Below are positions 9,004 through 18,244 of a stretch of 51,688 nt of DNA, in pieces; the stretch's first letter is position 1; each line of letters starts with the position of its first letter. A program made the position numbers and the translations under genes. The notes under the pieces are model-generated. The model worked only from the letters and a program-made list of their open reading frames with translations, was not told the DNA's origin and made no database searches. The stretch is from Planctomycetota bacterium (GTDB lineage Bacteria; Planctomycetota; UBA8108; UBA1146): NCBI GenBank assembly GCA_013911165.1, contig JACETR010000012.1, forward strand, positions 1 to 51,688, written 5' to 3'.

Positions 9004-9800
9004 TCACCGTACAGTCTCTCTGGATCGGCGATTCCCTGTCGGAGCTGGAGGCTTTGTGCATTCGGTCCTTCCTCTTTCATGGCCATCCCTTCCATCTCTA
9101 CACCTACGGAAATGTCGATAATATTCCTGAGGGTACGGTGATCCGGGATGCGTCAGAGATCATTGCTGAAGACCAGATCTATCGGGTGCGGGACAGCTTG
9201 GCGATCTTCTCCGACCAGTTTCGCTGGGAGTTGTTGAGCCGAGAGGGAGGTTGCTGGGTCGATATGGACATGATCTGCCTCAAGCCCTTTGAGTTTGAGA
9301 ATGAGATCGTCTTTGGTCTTCAGGGAGAAGGCCAGGTGGCGACGGGAGTCCTCATCTTCCCTAAGGGGCACCCGGTCGCCTGTGAAATTGCGGAGACGTG
9401 CCGCCAGCCCCACCGTGATCTTCCCTGGGATACCTTTCGCGATCGCTGTCGAAAATGGATCAACCGGAACCTGCGCGGCAATCGACGTGACCTTCTTCGC
9501 TGGGGTCAATCGGGAGGGCCCAAAGGACTGACACGATCCCTCGAATATGCCGGGCTTCTCGATCAGGCCCAGCCGGTGAGTTGTTTCTATCCGGTGGAAG
9601 CCCCGCGCTGGCGCGACCATTTTGATGAGACGTTCTGCGATAGCATGGACGAGTTACAGGGCAGTTATGCGACCCATCTCTGGAATGAGATTCTCACCGC
9701 CCAAAGATTTCAAGGCGAGCGGGGTGAAAAGCCCTTCAGCAAGGACGGCCCCTTTTTGGAGGGGTCCTTCATCGATCAAATGCAGAAGCGGTACCGCTGA
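9000..9800 (+). CDS. GT32-type glycosyltransferase with DxD motif
   Basis: 266 residues, GTG start overlapping the permease stop. The N-terminus (IWIGDSLSELEALCIRSFLFHGHPFHLYTY) fits the start of the 'glycosyltransferase sugar-binding region containing DXD' family, and LLSREGGCWVDMDMICLKPF carries the Gly-Gly-x-Trp-x-Asp-x-Asp nucleotide-sugar/metal motif. Related enzymes transfer mannose or galactose onto cell-surface glycans or capsule. No membrane segment, so cytoplasmic or membrane-associated. Coupling to an amino-acid permease gives no obvious functional link. Confidence 0.82.
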   Translation: MITVQSLWIGDSLSELEALCIRSFLFHGHPFHLYTYGNVDNIPEGTVIRDASEIIAEDQIYRVRDSLAIFSDQFRWELLSREGGCWVDMDMICLKPFEFENEIVFGLQGEGQVATGVLIFPKGHPVACEIAETCRQPHRDLPWDTFRDRCRKWINRNLRGNRRDLLRWGQSGGPKGLTRSLEYAGLLDQAQPVSCFYPVEAPRWRDHFDETFCDSMDELQGSYATHLWNEILTAQRFQGERGEKPFSKDGPFLEGSFIDQMQKRYR

Positions 9801-9803
9801 CCT

Positions 9804-11093
9804 CTAGGGTGCGTGGATACGGATGTCCCGGAACTGAATCGGAGTCCCCTCCGACTGCAGACAGATGGGGCCTGCCACCTGTTCACAATCGGTGGCCTGA
9901 TTGACTACTTTGCCATTGACGATCAGGGTCACGGTGCCGCCGATGCAGTGAATCTCATAGCGGTTCCACTCACCGACAGGATACTCCGCCATCTCCGTCT
10001 TTTTGGTATTCCTGCCATTGGTGCGACCGGGGTCGGCGGTCATGACGAATTCGCCAATATTCCAGAAGTCCCCGGCATTTTTGGACATCAGCTGCGCCTC
10101 AATGCTTCGGGGCCACACTTTGTGTTCGCCGATCTTCCGGAAGAGAACCCCGGAGTTGCCCTCTTTTTTGGTGACAGGGTCCCAGCGCCAATCGAGTTCG
10201 AGAACGAAATCCTGGTAATCCTTCTGGGTGTAGATGTATCCGGCGGGAGTTCCCTTGCAGGTCAGGATGCCATCCTTGACAGACCAGACCTGGTCTTTGG
10301 TTTCACTGCCGTTGAGGAACGCATCCCAGCCATCCAGATTACGGCCGTTGAAGAGCAGTTCGCCTTCGCCGGTGAATCTCCAGCGCTCAGTGGCCGGAAT
10401 CTCGCGGATCTTGATGGAGCGGTACCAGAGATCGCTGTCGTTGTGATCCTGAAGGCAGATGTGACCTTTTTTGACAGTACCGAAATCTTTCCAGGCGTTA
10501 AATTTGCTGTTGGCCACGCGACGGTTCCAGTCGAGAGAACCAATTTTGGCCGTCAGAACCCGAACGCCGTTGAGCCAGTGTTCGACATAGCCGCCGCAAT
10601 GGACGATACGGGTGTGATTGATCTCACCGGTGGGGTTCTGTTTCTTGTTCATTGGCGAGTAGAGGCCATAGAGACCTCCGGCAGAAGTGCTGTCTGAACT
10701 GGTCAGGTCATCGATGTCGAGCACCTGGTATTCCGGTGCCGACTCGTAGGGGGCTCCGTTGTTCTCGTTGGTCAGGTACATGATGCCACTGTTGGCACCC
10801 TTGCCGGCTTTCCATTCCATTTCGAGAATGAAATCGTCGAACTGGTCGACGGTCACGATATCGCCACCGCCGCCCGCCTTGATCACCCTCAGCCAGCCGT
10901 CTTCCACAAACCAGCCCTGCTTGGGGAAGGCCTCCTTGCGGTAGCCTCTCCAGCCCCGGGGAGATTCTCCATCAAAGAGACTGACCCAGCCCGCAGCGGA
11001 CTGCGAAGGCGTGAGCGCATTGGGCTCCTCAGCGATGGCGGTCAGGGGAAGAAGAGCAGAACAGAAGAGCAGGAATAAAAGACGAAGAAGCAT
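9804..11093 (-). CDS. Secreted protein with two DUF1080 (3-keto-disaccharide hydrolase) domains
   Basis: 429 residues from ATG 11093, preceded by GGGGAG; an ATG four codons earlier would bury that site in coding sequence. Signal peptide LLFLLFCSALLPLTAIA. Two concanavalin-like DUF1080 domains follow: ~30-235 starting GWVSLFDGESPRGWRG, and ~240-428 starting GELLFNGRNLDGWDAF. Each contains the family's FILEMEWKAGKGANSGIMY or FVLELDWRW...NSGVLFR pattern. Members of this family are greatly expanded in planctomycetes and include enzymes that act on 3-keto-glycosides. Extracytoplasmic sugar degradation is likely; specificity is unknown. Confidence 0.88.
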   Translation of the reverse strand: MLLRLLFLLFCSALLPLTAIAEEPNALTPSQSAAGWVSLFDGESPRGWRGYRKEAFPKQGWFVEDGWLRVIKAGGGGDIVTVDQFDDFILEMEWKAGKGANSGIMYLTNENNGAPYESAPEYQVLDIDDLTSSDSTSAGGLYGLYSPMNKKQNPTGEINHTRIVHCGGYVEHWLNGVRVLTAKIGSLDWNRRVANSKFNAWKDFGTVKKGHICLQDHNDSDLWYRSIKIREIPATERWRFTGEGELLFNGRNLDGWDAFLNGSETKDQVWSVKDGILTCKGTPAGYIYTQKDYQDFVLELDWRWDPVTKKEGNSGVLFRKIGEHKVWPRSIEAQLMSKNAGDFWNIGEFVMTADPGRTNGRNTKKTEMAEYPVGEWNRYEIHCIGGTVTLIVNGKVVNQATDCEQVAGPICLQSEGTPIQFRDIRIHAP

Positions 11094-11231
11094 CGGTCTC
11101 CCCATTTCAGGAATTGGGCCGATCTCCAAGGTAATCGCCGATCTTCCCCGGTCAATCGGGCACAGCGGATTTGACCCGGGGGCTCTCAGGGCTTGAAATA
11201 CAGACGGTATCCAAACTTCAAGGAGGTTGCC

Positions 11232-11933
11232 GTGCTGACCCTGATCATGACGCTTTGCCTCACCACTCTTCCAACGGCAGAAACGCACGAACTGCGAACC
11301 GTGGAAGGCTGGAAGATCCGCGTCGACAAGTCGCTGTTGAAACAGGAGCCGGAACTGGCCAAAGACGCTCTGTCTCTGGCTGAAATGCAGCTTCGGGATC
11401 TGACCTGGGTTCTTCCGGAAAATCGTATCCAGGAGTTACGCCAGGTAGTCATCGTTCTCGATCTCGACCATCCGAAACTCAAGGGCATGCAGTATCACCC
11501 CAGCCGTCAGTGGCTGAAGAACAATGGTCATGCAGAGGACCTTGCTCTGTGTGTGCACATCCCCCAGGTGCGCTCCTTCGTCTCACTGAAGCGTTCCAAC
11601 ATTCAACCGTGGGTGATGCTTCACGAAATGGCTCACGCCTGGCATCACCAGTTCCTGGGCTTTGATCATGCGGGCATCAATGCGGCCTTCGACAAGGCGG
11701 TGAAGAAGGGCAACTATGAAAAGGTGATGCACATGAATGGCAGCACCACCCGTCATTATGCACTCACAGATGCCAAGGAGTATTTTGCGGAGGGGTGTGA
11801 GTCCTACTTTGGCACCAATGATTTTCATCCATTTGTGAAACCCCAACTGAAATTACATGATCCTGAGCTGTTTGGTTTGATAGAAAAGTTGTGGAATGGG
11901 CCTCCACAGGCCCGAAAGGAAGGATTGAAATGA
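11232..11933 (+). CDS. Exported HExxH metalloprotease-like protein (lethal-factor/ATLF-like)
   Basis: 233 residues from GTG 11232, five bases after a perfect AGGAGG; the frame extends upstream to 11193 without a site. A short signal peptide (LTLIMTLCLTTLPTAE). The zinc motif is HEMAHAWHH (His131, Glu132, His135), and ~50 residues later KEYFAEGCESYFGTN supplies the likely Glu ligand. Spacing and the EYxAE motif resemble the anthrax lethal-factor-like (M34) fold, known in many planctomycete exported proteins. The same motif pair recurs in the gene at 48568-49464. The gene overlaps the phosphatase gene that follows (ATGA), so the two are co-translated. Confidence 0.72.
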   Translation: MLTLIMTLCLTTLPTAETHELRTVEGWKIRVDKSLLKQEPELAKDALSLAEMQLRDLTWVLPENRIQELRQVVIVLDLDHPKLKGMQYHPSRQWLKNNGHAEDLALCVHIPQVRSFVSLKRSNIQPWVMLHEMAHAWHHQFLGFDHAGINAAFDKAVKKGNYEKVMHMNGSTTRHYALTDAKEYFAEGCESYFGTNDFHPFVKPQLKLHDPELFGLIEKLWNGPPQARKEGLK

Positions 11934-13012
11934 CTCAGAAAAACCGTTTGATCCCGCTGCTGTCTGTTTTGATCCTGGCCGGACTTTTCAGTTTTGATTT
12001 GGGTGGTCACGAGTCAGAAGCCGACCCGGTCCAGCGACTGGTTGTCGGCTCATGTCTTAAACAGGATAAACCCCAGCCCTGCTGGAAACCGATCATCAAG
12101 TATCAGCCGGATGTCCTGATTCTATGCGGTGACAACATCTATGGGGATTCACGGGACGTTTCCAAACTGGCGAGGGATTGGGCAACTCTGTCTGCTCAGC
12201 CAGACTTTGCGAAATTGCGGAAAGAGTCGACCCTTCTGGCCACATGGGATGACCATGATTACGGCGAAAATGATGCGGGGCGTGAATATCCCGTCAAAAA
12301 GGAGTCACAGAAAGTCTTTCTCGACTGGCTGGGAGAGCCTGAGGATTCACCCCGTCGAAATCGGGAGGGTGTTTATGAATCTTACATGATGGGTCCAGAT
12401 GGACAGCGGGTGCAGATCATTCTTCTCGATACGCGGTACCACCGATCGGCACTGACCAAGTCGGGTCTGCGTCGAAAAGATGTTCCGAACTGGAATGGCC
12501 CTTATGTCCCGTCTCCAGATCGCCAGCAGCAGATGTTGGGGGAGGCCCAATGGAAGTGGCTTGAGAATGTCCTCGCTGAGCCAGCAGAAGTGCGTCTCCT
12601 CGTGACCAGCATTCAGCTGATCCCCGATGAGCATTCATGGGAGAGCTGGGCTCAAATGCCGCTGGAACGGGCACGCCTGATTTCGCTTTTGCGAACTTCT
12701 GAGGCTGAAGGCCTGATCGTGGTCAGTGGAGATCGCCACGCTGGCGAGATCATGGCGCTTCCCGGGTCAGACAGCGGGCTGAAGTATCCGCTTTATGAAC
12801 TGACTTCGAGTTCCTTGAATGCTTCCTTTGGAATTGGCGACGAGCCCAATCGTTTCAGGGATGGCTCACGTTTTGGAGAGGTCAACTTTGGCACCATCGA
12901 TCTCGACTGGGATGCCAAGGGAGGGGCGGCCATCCGCTTGTCTCTGCGAAATGCGGACACGGGCAAAGTGTTACATGCCGTCGATGTCCCCCTCAGTTCC
13001 CTGAAGAACTGA
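11930..13012 (+). CDS. PhoD-like metallophosphoesterase (alkaline phosphatase D family)
   Basis: 360 residues; ATG overlaps the protease stop, with GGAAGG upstream. Signal peptide ~1-24 (LLSVLILAGLFSFDLGG). PhoD-family features in order: VVGSCLKQ, VLILCGDNIYGDS (metal-binding Gly-Asp-Asn), LATWDDHDYGENDAG (the hallmark WDDHD), IILLDTRYHR, and distal VVSGDRHAGE with a metal-binding His. The family hydrolyses phosphodiesters or phosphomonoesters in the periplasm using Fe/Ca. At ~360 residues it is the short form, lacking the usual N-terminal PhoD domain. It could serve phosphate scavenging. Confidence 0.88.
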   Translation: MTQKNRLIPLLSVLILAGLFSFDLGGHESEADPVQRLVVGSCLKQDKPQPCWKPIIKYQPDVLILCGDNIYGDSRDVSKLARDWATLSAQPDFAKLRKESTLLATWDDHDYGENDAGREYPVKKESQKVFLDWLGEPEDSPRRNREGVYESYMMGPDGQRVQIILLDTRYHRSALTKSGLRRKDVPNWNGPYVPSPDRQQQMLGEAQWKWLENVLAEPAEVRLLVTSIQLIPDEHSWESWAQMPLERARLISLLRTSEAEGLIVVSGDRHAGEIMALPGSDSGLKYPLYELTSSSLNASFGIGDEPNRFRDGSRFGEVNFGTIDLDWDAKGGAAIRLSLRNADTGKVLHAVDVPLSSLKN

Positions 13013-13015
13013 GGG
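12990..13015 (+). terminator. Hairpin overlapping the phosphatase stop codon, possible terminator
   Basis: Ten-base perfect arms (CCCTCAGTTC / GAACTGAGGG) with a 6-base loop; the right arm contains the TGA stop. No T-run follows, so either a non-canonical terminator between the convergent genes or an mRNA-end stabiliser. Confidence 0.4.
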
Positions 13016-13033
13016 AGGCATCGGGTCTCAAGA

Positions 13034-14854
13034 TCAGGGAGCGCTGATTTCTTCCTCGGCGGATTCCACCGCCTGCAGCTTCTTGGCTTGATCTTCTGAG
13101 ACTAAGTCACTGTGGCAAGAAGCCTTGTCGCTGTCTGCTCCGGCGGCCTTGCGGGTCTTGCTGGCCAATTTGTGAATCTCCGCAGGATCGAGGACTCCCC
13201 GTTTTTCGAGGATCTCCTGCTGTTCCGGAGTCAGGGCGTCGCTGCGGATGGTTCCAGTCCGCTCAAACCCTTCCGCCTTGCCGCTGGCAAACTGCTGAAT
13301 CTCCTTGGAGATGCGCACGCTGCACCAGTCGTGACCACACATGGCGCAGAAGTCGGTATCCACATCGAGATCCTCGTCGTGGAGTGCACGGGCGGTGTCG
13401 GGGTCGAAGGAGAGATCAAAGTGCTTCTGCCAATTGAGGGCGGCGCGCGCCTTGGTCAACTCGTCGTCGCGGTCGCGGGTGCCAGGTATTCCCAGAGCGA
13501 CATCCGCGGCATGGGCCGCAATCTTGTAGGCGATACAACCCTGCTTGACGTCATCCGCTTTCGGTAGCCCCAGATGTTCCTTGGGTGTGACGTAGCACAG
13601 CATCGAAGCGCCGTGGTAGCCGGCGGCGGTGGCACCGATGCAGGAAGTGATGTGGTCGTAGCCGGGGAAGATATCGGTGACCAGAGGACCGAGGACATAG
13701 AAGGGCGCACCGTGACAGAGGCGCCGCTGTAACTTCATGTTGAACTCGATCTGGTCGAAGGGCACGTGGCCGGGGCCCTCGACCATCACCTGTACGCCAT
13801 GGGTCCAGGCGATCTCGGTCAGCTTGGCGATCTCGGAGAGTTCTCCCAGTTGAGCCTCATCGGAAGCATCGGCGAGGCCCCCGGGGCGAAGTCCGTCTCC
13901 CAGTGAGAAGCTGACGTCGTGGCGACGCATGATTTCACAGATCTTGTCGAAACAGGTCACCATCGGGTTGTCGTCGTCATGGGTGATCATCCACTTGGCC
14001 AGCAGGGATCCGCCTCGGCTGACGATGCCGATCAGGCGTTTCTCAATGGCAGGCAGATGCCAGGGGCGAACACCGGCGTGAATGGTGAAGTAATCGACCC
14101 CCTGAGCGGCCTGATGCTCGAGAGTTTCCAAAATGATGGCTTCATCGAGATCCTCGATGCGACGGCCGATGATCATCGAATAAATCGGTACGGTTCCGAT
14201 GGGCACAGTACTTTCGCGTATCAGAGCTTCCCGACAGGCATCCAGGTCTCCACCGGTGGAGAGGTCCATCGCCGTGTCGGCACCCCAACGCTGGGACCAC
14301 TTCAGCTTTTCCACTTCTTCATCGGTTCCGGAAGAAACAGGGGAGGCTCCCATATTGGCATTGATCTTCGTCTTGCTGGCACGGCCGATGGCCATTGGAT
14401 CGAGCTGGTGGGCCAGGTGATGCACATTGGCGGGAATGATCAGGCGGCCGGCAGCGATCTCATCCCGGATCTGCTCCGGGGTGAGATGGGGCTCGCGCTC
14501 GGCGACCCTTTTCATCTCGGCAGTGACAATGCCTAAACGAGCGCTTTCCAACTGGGTGATCGGTTCGAATCCCTCGGGAGCAACGGCGCGAATGAACTCG
14601 CCGATCTCCGGATGATTATGTCCGGCACATCCCTGCTCGGCGGAAGACGCTTCGAGGCTCCAGTTCGCTGGAAGGAAATCCCAGGCGGTCAGGTCGGAGG
14701 GCTGAGGCATCCCGGGAGTATCCGGAGAAGAGTAGGCCAAGGGTCCACCAACCTGAGCGGCATTGGCGAAAGAGCCGGGGTTGGTACCCTCCTTTTGAGT
14801 GGAGGGATTGGCGGCACCCCGCAGGGGCAGAGACCAGTCCTGATTTGAAGACAT
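13034..14854 (-). CDS. thiC: Phosphomethylpyrimidine synthase ThiC
   Basis: 606 residues from ATG 14854, 8 bases after AAGGAG. Radical-SAM enzyme converting aminoimidazole ribotide to HMP phosphate in thiamin synthesis. The [4Fe-4S] cysteines are in the C-terminal CAMCGHDWC motif (Cys503, Cys506, Cys511), and the barrel shows [30 protein letters not shown] and GPLVTDI...[11 protein letters not shown], all diagnostic of ThiC. An N-terminal ~100 residues and a Glu/Lys-rich C-terminal tail of ~90 residues are more divergent. The TPP riboswitch upstream supports both the call and its regulation. No other thi genes are present in the window. Confidence 0.97.
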   Translation of the reverse strand: MSSNQDWSLPLRGAANPSTQKEGTNPGSFANAAQVGGPLAYSSPDTPGMPQPSDLTAWDFLPANWSLEASSAEQGCAGHNHPEIGEFIRAVAPEGFEPITQLESARLGIVTAEMKRVAEREPHLTPEQIRDEIAAGRLIIPANVHHLAHQLDPMAIGRASKTKINANMGASPVSSGTDEEVEKLKWSQRWGADTAMDLSTGGDLDACREALIRESTVPIGTVPIYSMIIGRRIEDLDEAIILETLEHQAAQGVDYFTIHAGVRPWHLPAIEKRLIGIVSRGGSLLAKWMITHDDDNPMVTCFDKICEIMRRHDVSFSLGDGLRPGGLADASDEAQLGELSEIAKLTEIAWTHGVQVMVEGPGHVPFDQIEFNMKLQRRLCHGAPFYVLGPLVTDIFPGYDHITSCIGATAAGYHGASMLCYVTPKEHLGLPKADDVKQGCIAYKIAAHAADVALGIPGTRDRDDELTKARAALNWQKHFDLSFDPDTARALHDEDLDVDTDFCAMCGHDWCSVRISKEIQQFASGKAEGFERTGTIRSDALTPEQQEILEKRGVLDPAEIHKLASKTRKAAGADSDKASCHSDLVSEDQAKKLQAVESAEEEISAP

Positions 14855-14944
14855 CGAAGTCACTCCTTGTTCGGTGATCCATGAGTTTCATGGGTCGTGC
14901 AGTCAAAAGATGAATCAGGGCAGGGAGCGAGCAGTCGGGATGAG

Positions 14945-15033
14945 CCGCTGCTTTCCCTCCGCCGGCATGATCCGGATCAGGTTCCACGGGTGCTTCTCAG
15001 TACTTCAAAAGAGGTACGCCCCGAGCAGACTCT
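14945..15033 (-). promoter_or_regulatory. TPP riboswitch (THI element) upstream of thiC
   Basis: On the minus strand the conserved THI-box order is present: GGGGC near 15020, CTGAGA near 15000, then CCCGTGGAACCTGATCCGG and ATGCCGGCGGAGGGAA to ~14950. These are the pyrimidine- and pyrophosphate-sensing helices of the TPP aptamer. About 90 bases separate it from the thiC start, including a small CCATGA/TCATGG hairpin (14879-14893). I see no terminator with a T-run, so control of translation initiation or another platform is more likely than attenuation. Confidence 0.95.
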
Positions 15034-15034
15034 C

Positions 15035-15040
15035 AATATA
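15035..15040 (-). promoter_or_regulatory. Possible -10 element for the thiC leader
   Basis: TATATT on the minus strand lies directly upstream of the riboswitch, which would start transcription at the aptamer's 5' edge. No clear -35 hexamer was found. Confidence 0.35.
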
Positions 15041-15123
15041 GGCGAGAATTGGGGCTCAGGCGAGGAAAGGAACGGGCTCACCGCTGATTGCCTGTGAAGT
15101 TTGCCATCGGGGAGAAGGGGAGA

Positions 15124-15167
15124 TTCCGAATCGGCTCGTGGATCCGATACAATACCTGTGGATCCGA
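15124..15167 (+). promoter_or_regulatory. Possible promoter with overlapping 10-bp direct repeat
   Basis: TTCCGA at 15124 and TACAAT at 15148, 18 bases apart, form a weak promoter-like pair ~75 bases before the next gene. The sequence GTGGATCCGA occurs twice, 20 bases apart (15138 and 15158), flanking the TACAAT, which could be a regulator half-site pair on one helix face. Confidence 0.25.
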
Positions 15168-15228
15168 AATTCTGCAGTTTTGAATGTGGGAAACTCTTTC
15201 TCTCTGGCTGCATTTAAAGGAGAGCACG

Positions 15229-16011
15229 ATGAATTTTACCAGAAAGCTGCTGATCGTCCTGACATCAGTCTGGTTGATGGCGACCGCAATAACCATCGCC
15301 TCAGAGGCCATGGCGTTTCAATCCCAGCCTCCACAGGTTAAAGCAACGCGAGATATGGCAGAGTTTGGCGATCAGGAATCTGCCGAGACCTTTCCACCTT
15401 TTGTTCGCCTGACGGAGAACGCCAAAGAATATCTTCAGAAATACAACAATGCGGCCATATACACCGGGCTTGCAGTGACTCTCGTTCGTGACCAGATCAA
15501 CCATCTGCACAGCGGCAGTTTCGCAGAGGCCAGGAAGGACTGGCATCCGGAGGGGCAGGTTCTTCATAACTTTGATCAGTACATCACCCATAAAGATCAA
15601 GCGGTTCATTGGTCTTATGATCGACCGTTTCACAAATCTGCCAGTCAATACATCGATATTCTCGAAAAGCATCGTCGGAATGGCCAAATAAACAGGCAGC
15701 GTCCCCGAAAAATAGAAGGTCCGTGGTCCCATTCTTTTTCCAGGCTTGCTGTGACGGTGTTGGATGTCCACGCCAATGGAGTTCTGATCAGTGTGAATGA
15801 GCCGGGAGTCATCGATTTTTGTGAACCCAACTCTTTCGAAAACCCGATCTCTTTTGGAACGATCTTCGGGTACCGATCGATGCTTTTCACTGTGCAGGTT
15901 GGCACAGTCTTTCAACAAAATGTGGATAATGGTCCTGAGGCTGACTATTCAGATGTCGAATACAGAGTTCGATTGCAGAATCTCAGTCTTTCTCCAGCAG
16001 CCGGTTGCTGA
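15229..16011 (+). CDS. Exported protein of unknown function
   Basis: 260 residues from ATG 15229, following AAGGAGA. Signal peptide LLIVLTSVWLMATAITIASEAMA. I recognise no family. The middle (~50-130) is helical and rich in His, Gln and Tyr (e.g. VRDQINHLHSGSF, HPEGQVLHNFDQYITH). The C-terminal half contains beta-rich LAVTVLDVHANGVLISVNEP and ends Ala-Gly-Cys. It shares a transcription unit with the PqqB-like lipoprotein 15 bases downstream, so both are probably envelope proteins. Confidence 0.6.
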   Translation: MNFTRKLLIVLTSVWLMATAITIASEAMAFQSQPPQVKATRDMAEFGDQESAETFPPFVRLTENAKEYLQKYNNAAIYTGLAVTLVRDQINHLHSGSFAEARKDWHPEGQVLHNFDQYITHKDQAVHWSYDRPFHKSASQYIDILEKHRRNGQINRQRPRKIEGPWSHSFSRLAVTVLDVHANGVLISVNEPGVIDFCEPNSFENPISFGTIFGYRSMLFTVQVGTVFQQNVDNGPEADYSDVEYRVRLQNLSLSPAAGC

Positions 16012-16026
16012 TTCGGAAAGGTCACC

Positions 16027-17070
16027 ATGTCCCGCACGTTCTCCGTTCTGTTGATTGGCGCAGTTTTACTCCTACTCAGTGGATGTGCAGGGATTTCGAA
16101 GGGTCCGTTCGGTCAGCAGAGCGCGGAACTGAAGCCCCATGGCATCGTCCTGCCTCCCGGTTGGCCTGAAAATACGGACGAAAACGGGGGTGGGCGCAAC
16201 TGGGCCAATCACGGTGGCAAAATCATTGTTCTCGGCAATGCCCAGGATGGTGGTGTTCCTCACGTCGGTTGTCTGAAAGAGTGCTGTGAGTCGGCACGCA
16301 GAAGTGGTCAAAGGCTGGGCCCCTCCTGTCTGGCCATCGTCGACATGGTGCAGAAGAAGGCGATTCTGGTAGAGGCGACCCCGGCCATTGAAGAGCAGCT
16401 GGCGATGATCAGTTTCGCTGGGCGACCGAGAAAACCGGTCGAAGCGGTGCTGCTGACCCATGCCCACATCGGTCACTACACCGGCTTGATGCACTTTGGT
16501 CGAGAGGTGGCTTCCACCCAATCGATGCCGGTGTATTGCACGCCGAAGATGGCGGGTTTTCTGGAAGAGAACGGTCCCTGGGATCAACTGGTCAAACTCG
16601 AACAGATTGATCTGAAAAAGAGCGAACCCGGTCAGGCCATCACCTTCGAAGACTTCGGTTTTGGGCTGAAAGTGACCCCCATCGCCGTCAAGCACCGCAA
16701 TGAATATGCTGATACGGTGGCATGGAGAATTGAATCTTTCAGTCGTACCGTTGTTTTCTGTCCCGACATCGATCGCTGGAATGATGACATTCTGGAGACG
16801 CTGATCGATGGGGCAGATGTCTGTTATCTGGATGCCACCTTTTACGATGGGCGTGAACTTCCCGGCCGGGATATGTCCAAGATTCCCCACCCACCGATGG
16901 TGGAAACGATGGATCGATTACAAGACCTGGCAAAAAAGTACCCCGGTCGCTTCCGCTTTATTCACCTCAATCACACCAATCCGGCTCTTCATGATGAAGA
17001 GATCCGTCGCTCGGTCATCGAGCGCGGTTTCGGCATCGCTGAGGTGGGGGAGTCCTTCTATCTCTGGTAA
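16027..17070 (+). CDS. PqqB-like metallo-beta-lactamase-fold lipoprotein
   Basis: 347 residues; ATG preceded by AAAGGT. Lipobox LLSGC puts the lipidated Cys at 20. The beta-lactamase fold begins IIVLGNAQDGGVPHVGC, closely resembling the PqqB start, and the metal motif is LTHAHIGHYTGL (His145, His147, His150), with Gly in place of the Asp of HxHxDH, as in PqqB relatives. Later KHRNEYADTVAWRI, FCPDIDRW and the final FIHLNHTNP fit the remaining ligands. No other pqq genes are near, so a role in PQQ synthesis is doubtful; an extracytoplasmic hydrolase is more likely. Confidence 0.83.
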   Translation: MSRTFSVLLIGAVLLLLSGCAGISKGPFGQQSAELKPHGIVLPPGWPENTDENGGGRNWANHGGKIIVLGNAQDGGVPHVGCLKECCESARRSGQRLGPSCLAIVDMVQKKAILVEATPAIEEQLAMISFAGRPRKPVEAVLLTHAHIGHYTGLMHFGREVASTQSMPVYCTPKMAGFLEENGPWDQLVKLEQIDLKKSEPGQAITFEDFGFGLKVTPIAVKHRNEYADTVAWRIESFSRTVVFCPDIDRWNDDILETLIDGADVCYLDATFYDGRELPGRDMSKIPHPPMVETMDRLQDLAKKYPGRFRFIHLNHTNPALHDEEIRRSVIERGFGIAEVGESFYLW

Positions 17071-17073
17071 GAC

Positions 17074-17595
17074 CTAGAGGTCAGTCTCAGGGTCGATCTC
17101 CAGGTCGGAGACCATTCCGGTGGCATCGAGGAGCAACTGTTGGACACCGGACATCAGGTGGAGCAGTTGGACTCTGGGATCCTGAAGCATCTGTTCTTCA
17201 TCGAGCTGGTCTTCCCACTCTTCGTCCTCGATCCCGAGCATCTCTGCCAGAACCAGACGCATATCTGTCAGCAGGGCGACAAACGCATCGAAATCCCTTT
17301 CGCGAATGCGCAGGACGCCCATTCCTTCTTCGCTGTCGGTGAGGATTCTTTCGAAGAGAGCGATCTTGGCCATTTGCCGCTCCTGCATCGCCTCGCCGAT
17401 CAGGCGACGGTGCTCCTTTTCCTTCTTCTCGTCCAGATAGGTGGAAGGAAAGAGTCGCTGGAAAGCCTCGGGGTGATCTTGCGGATTCTGAATGACTCCC
17501 CTGAGAGTACTGGGAACAGACCACAGGGCATTGAGGATGCCCGGGTGCCCGGTCAGCCTGAATGAACCATCCTCTGATCTTTCCGCGTGCAACAT
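17074..17595 (-). CDS. DUF2017-family protein, linked to clpS
   Basis: 173 residues, no signal peptide, acidic and helical. The order PEAFQRLFPSTYLDEKK, then a long helix, then FVALLTDMRLVLAEMLGI matches DUF2017 (xxRLFPxAYxD ... LNDLRLVLGxRLGI), a family often encoded beside clpS in actinobacteria. Here clpS lies at the head of the same minus-strand group, with a cyclase and a methyltransferase in between, so the association supports the assignment. Function is unknown; some annotations call it a regulator without evidence. The start codon ATG at 17595 has only a weak AGGGA upstream. Confidence 0.6.
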   Translation of the reverse strand: MLHAERSEDGSFRLTGHPGILNALWSVPSTLRGVIQNPQDHPEAFQRLFPSTYLDEKKEKEHRRLIGEAMQERQMAKIALFERILTDSEEGMGVLRIRERDFDAFVALLTDMRLVLAEMLGIEDEEWEDQLDEEQMLQDPRVQLLHLMSGVQQLLLDATGMVSDLEIDPETDL

Positions 17596-17629
17596 AAAGA
17601 AGTCCGTTTCCCTGAACTCTGCTGGGAGT

Positions 17630-18232
17630 TTATCTCCCTGGTTTGCATACGATCATCTGTGTCGCCTGATCTTTGCGGGTGATGGCGTGCTCCACCACCT
17701 CAAATGTATCCGAAATGTAGCGAAAAAACTCCCTCGAAGTCCATTCTCTCTGGTGGCTCGGGTTTCTGGGTGGACCCCAGTAGCGTTTCTGCCAGGGTCG
17801 ATAGAGGAGAGAACGATCTGGAGTGGAGAGGACGATGTGACCGGCATTCAATCGCACGAGGAAAGACAGCAATTCGTCGGGATTCGTCAGATGTTCGATG
17901 ACGTCGGCACAGACCACCAGATCGGGTTGAAAGTCCGGAGTCGACTGTAAATCACTGAGCCCCCAATTTCGTTGAGGGTAGCGGGATTTCAGGAAATCGA
18001 GATTACAGGCGAGCTCCAGGCCGAGGGTGTTGAAGTCCTCAAAGGAATGAATCAACTTGAAACCGGATCCGCAGCCGACATCGAGAATGTTTTTATATCC
18101 ACTGGAGCGCGCCAGGTTCGCCGCGTGCTCATAGACCTCTTTTTGCCACTCGTCGGTGAGATCCCGGTCATCGTGATGATGGTATTCGGATCGGGATCGA
18201 TAGGGCCAGGAGATTCCAAACCGACGCGCCAT
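17630..18232 (-). CDS. Class I SAM-dependent methyltransferase
   Basis: 200 residues. Motif I is ILDVGCGSGFKLI (~50-62); the acidic end of strand 2 is LGLELA, and LVVCADVIEHLTNPDELL is motif IV/post-motif as in the UbiE/COQ5-like or Methyltransf_11/23 group. HIVLSTPDRSL forms the next strand. The substrate is unknown; the WGPPRNPSHQREWT segment resembles methyltransferases found in glycan or natural-product clusters. It lies 12 bases downstream of the adenylate cyclase gene and 34 upstream of the DUF2017 gene, so it is probably transcribed with them. Confidence 0.85.
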   Translation of the reverse strand: MARRFGISWPYRSRSEYHHHDDRDLTDEWQKEVYEHAANLARSSGYKNILDVGCGSGFKLIHSFEDFNTLGLELACNLDFLKSRYPQRNWGLSDLQSTPDFQPDLVVCADVIEHLTNPDELLSFLVRLNAGHIVLSTPDRSLLYRPWQKRYWGPPRNPSHQREWTSREFFRYISDTFEVVEHAITRKDQATQMIVCKPGR

Positions 18233-18244
18233 CTCCTGCTCCGC

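Noticed and set aside
16009..16029. Second GC-TGA end (secreted orphan gene) with the frame continuing into the PqqB-like gene
   Set aside because: The downstream gene has its own ribosome binding site, ATG and lipoprotein signal, so the in-frame continuation is coincidental.
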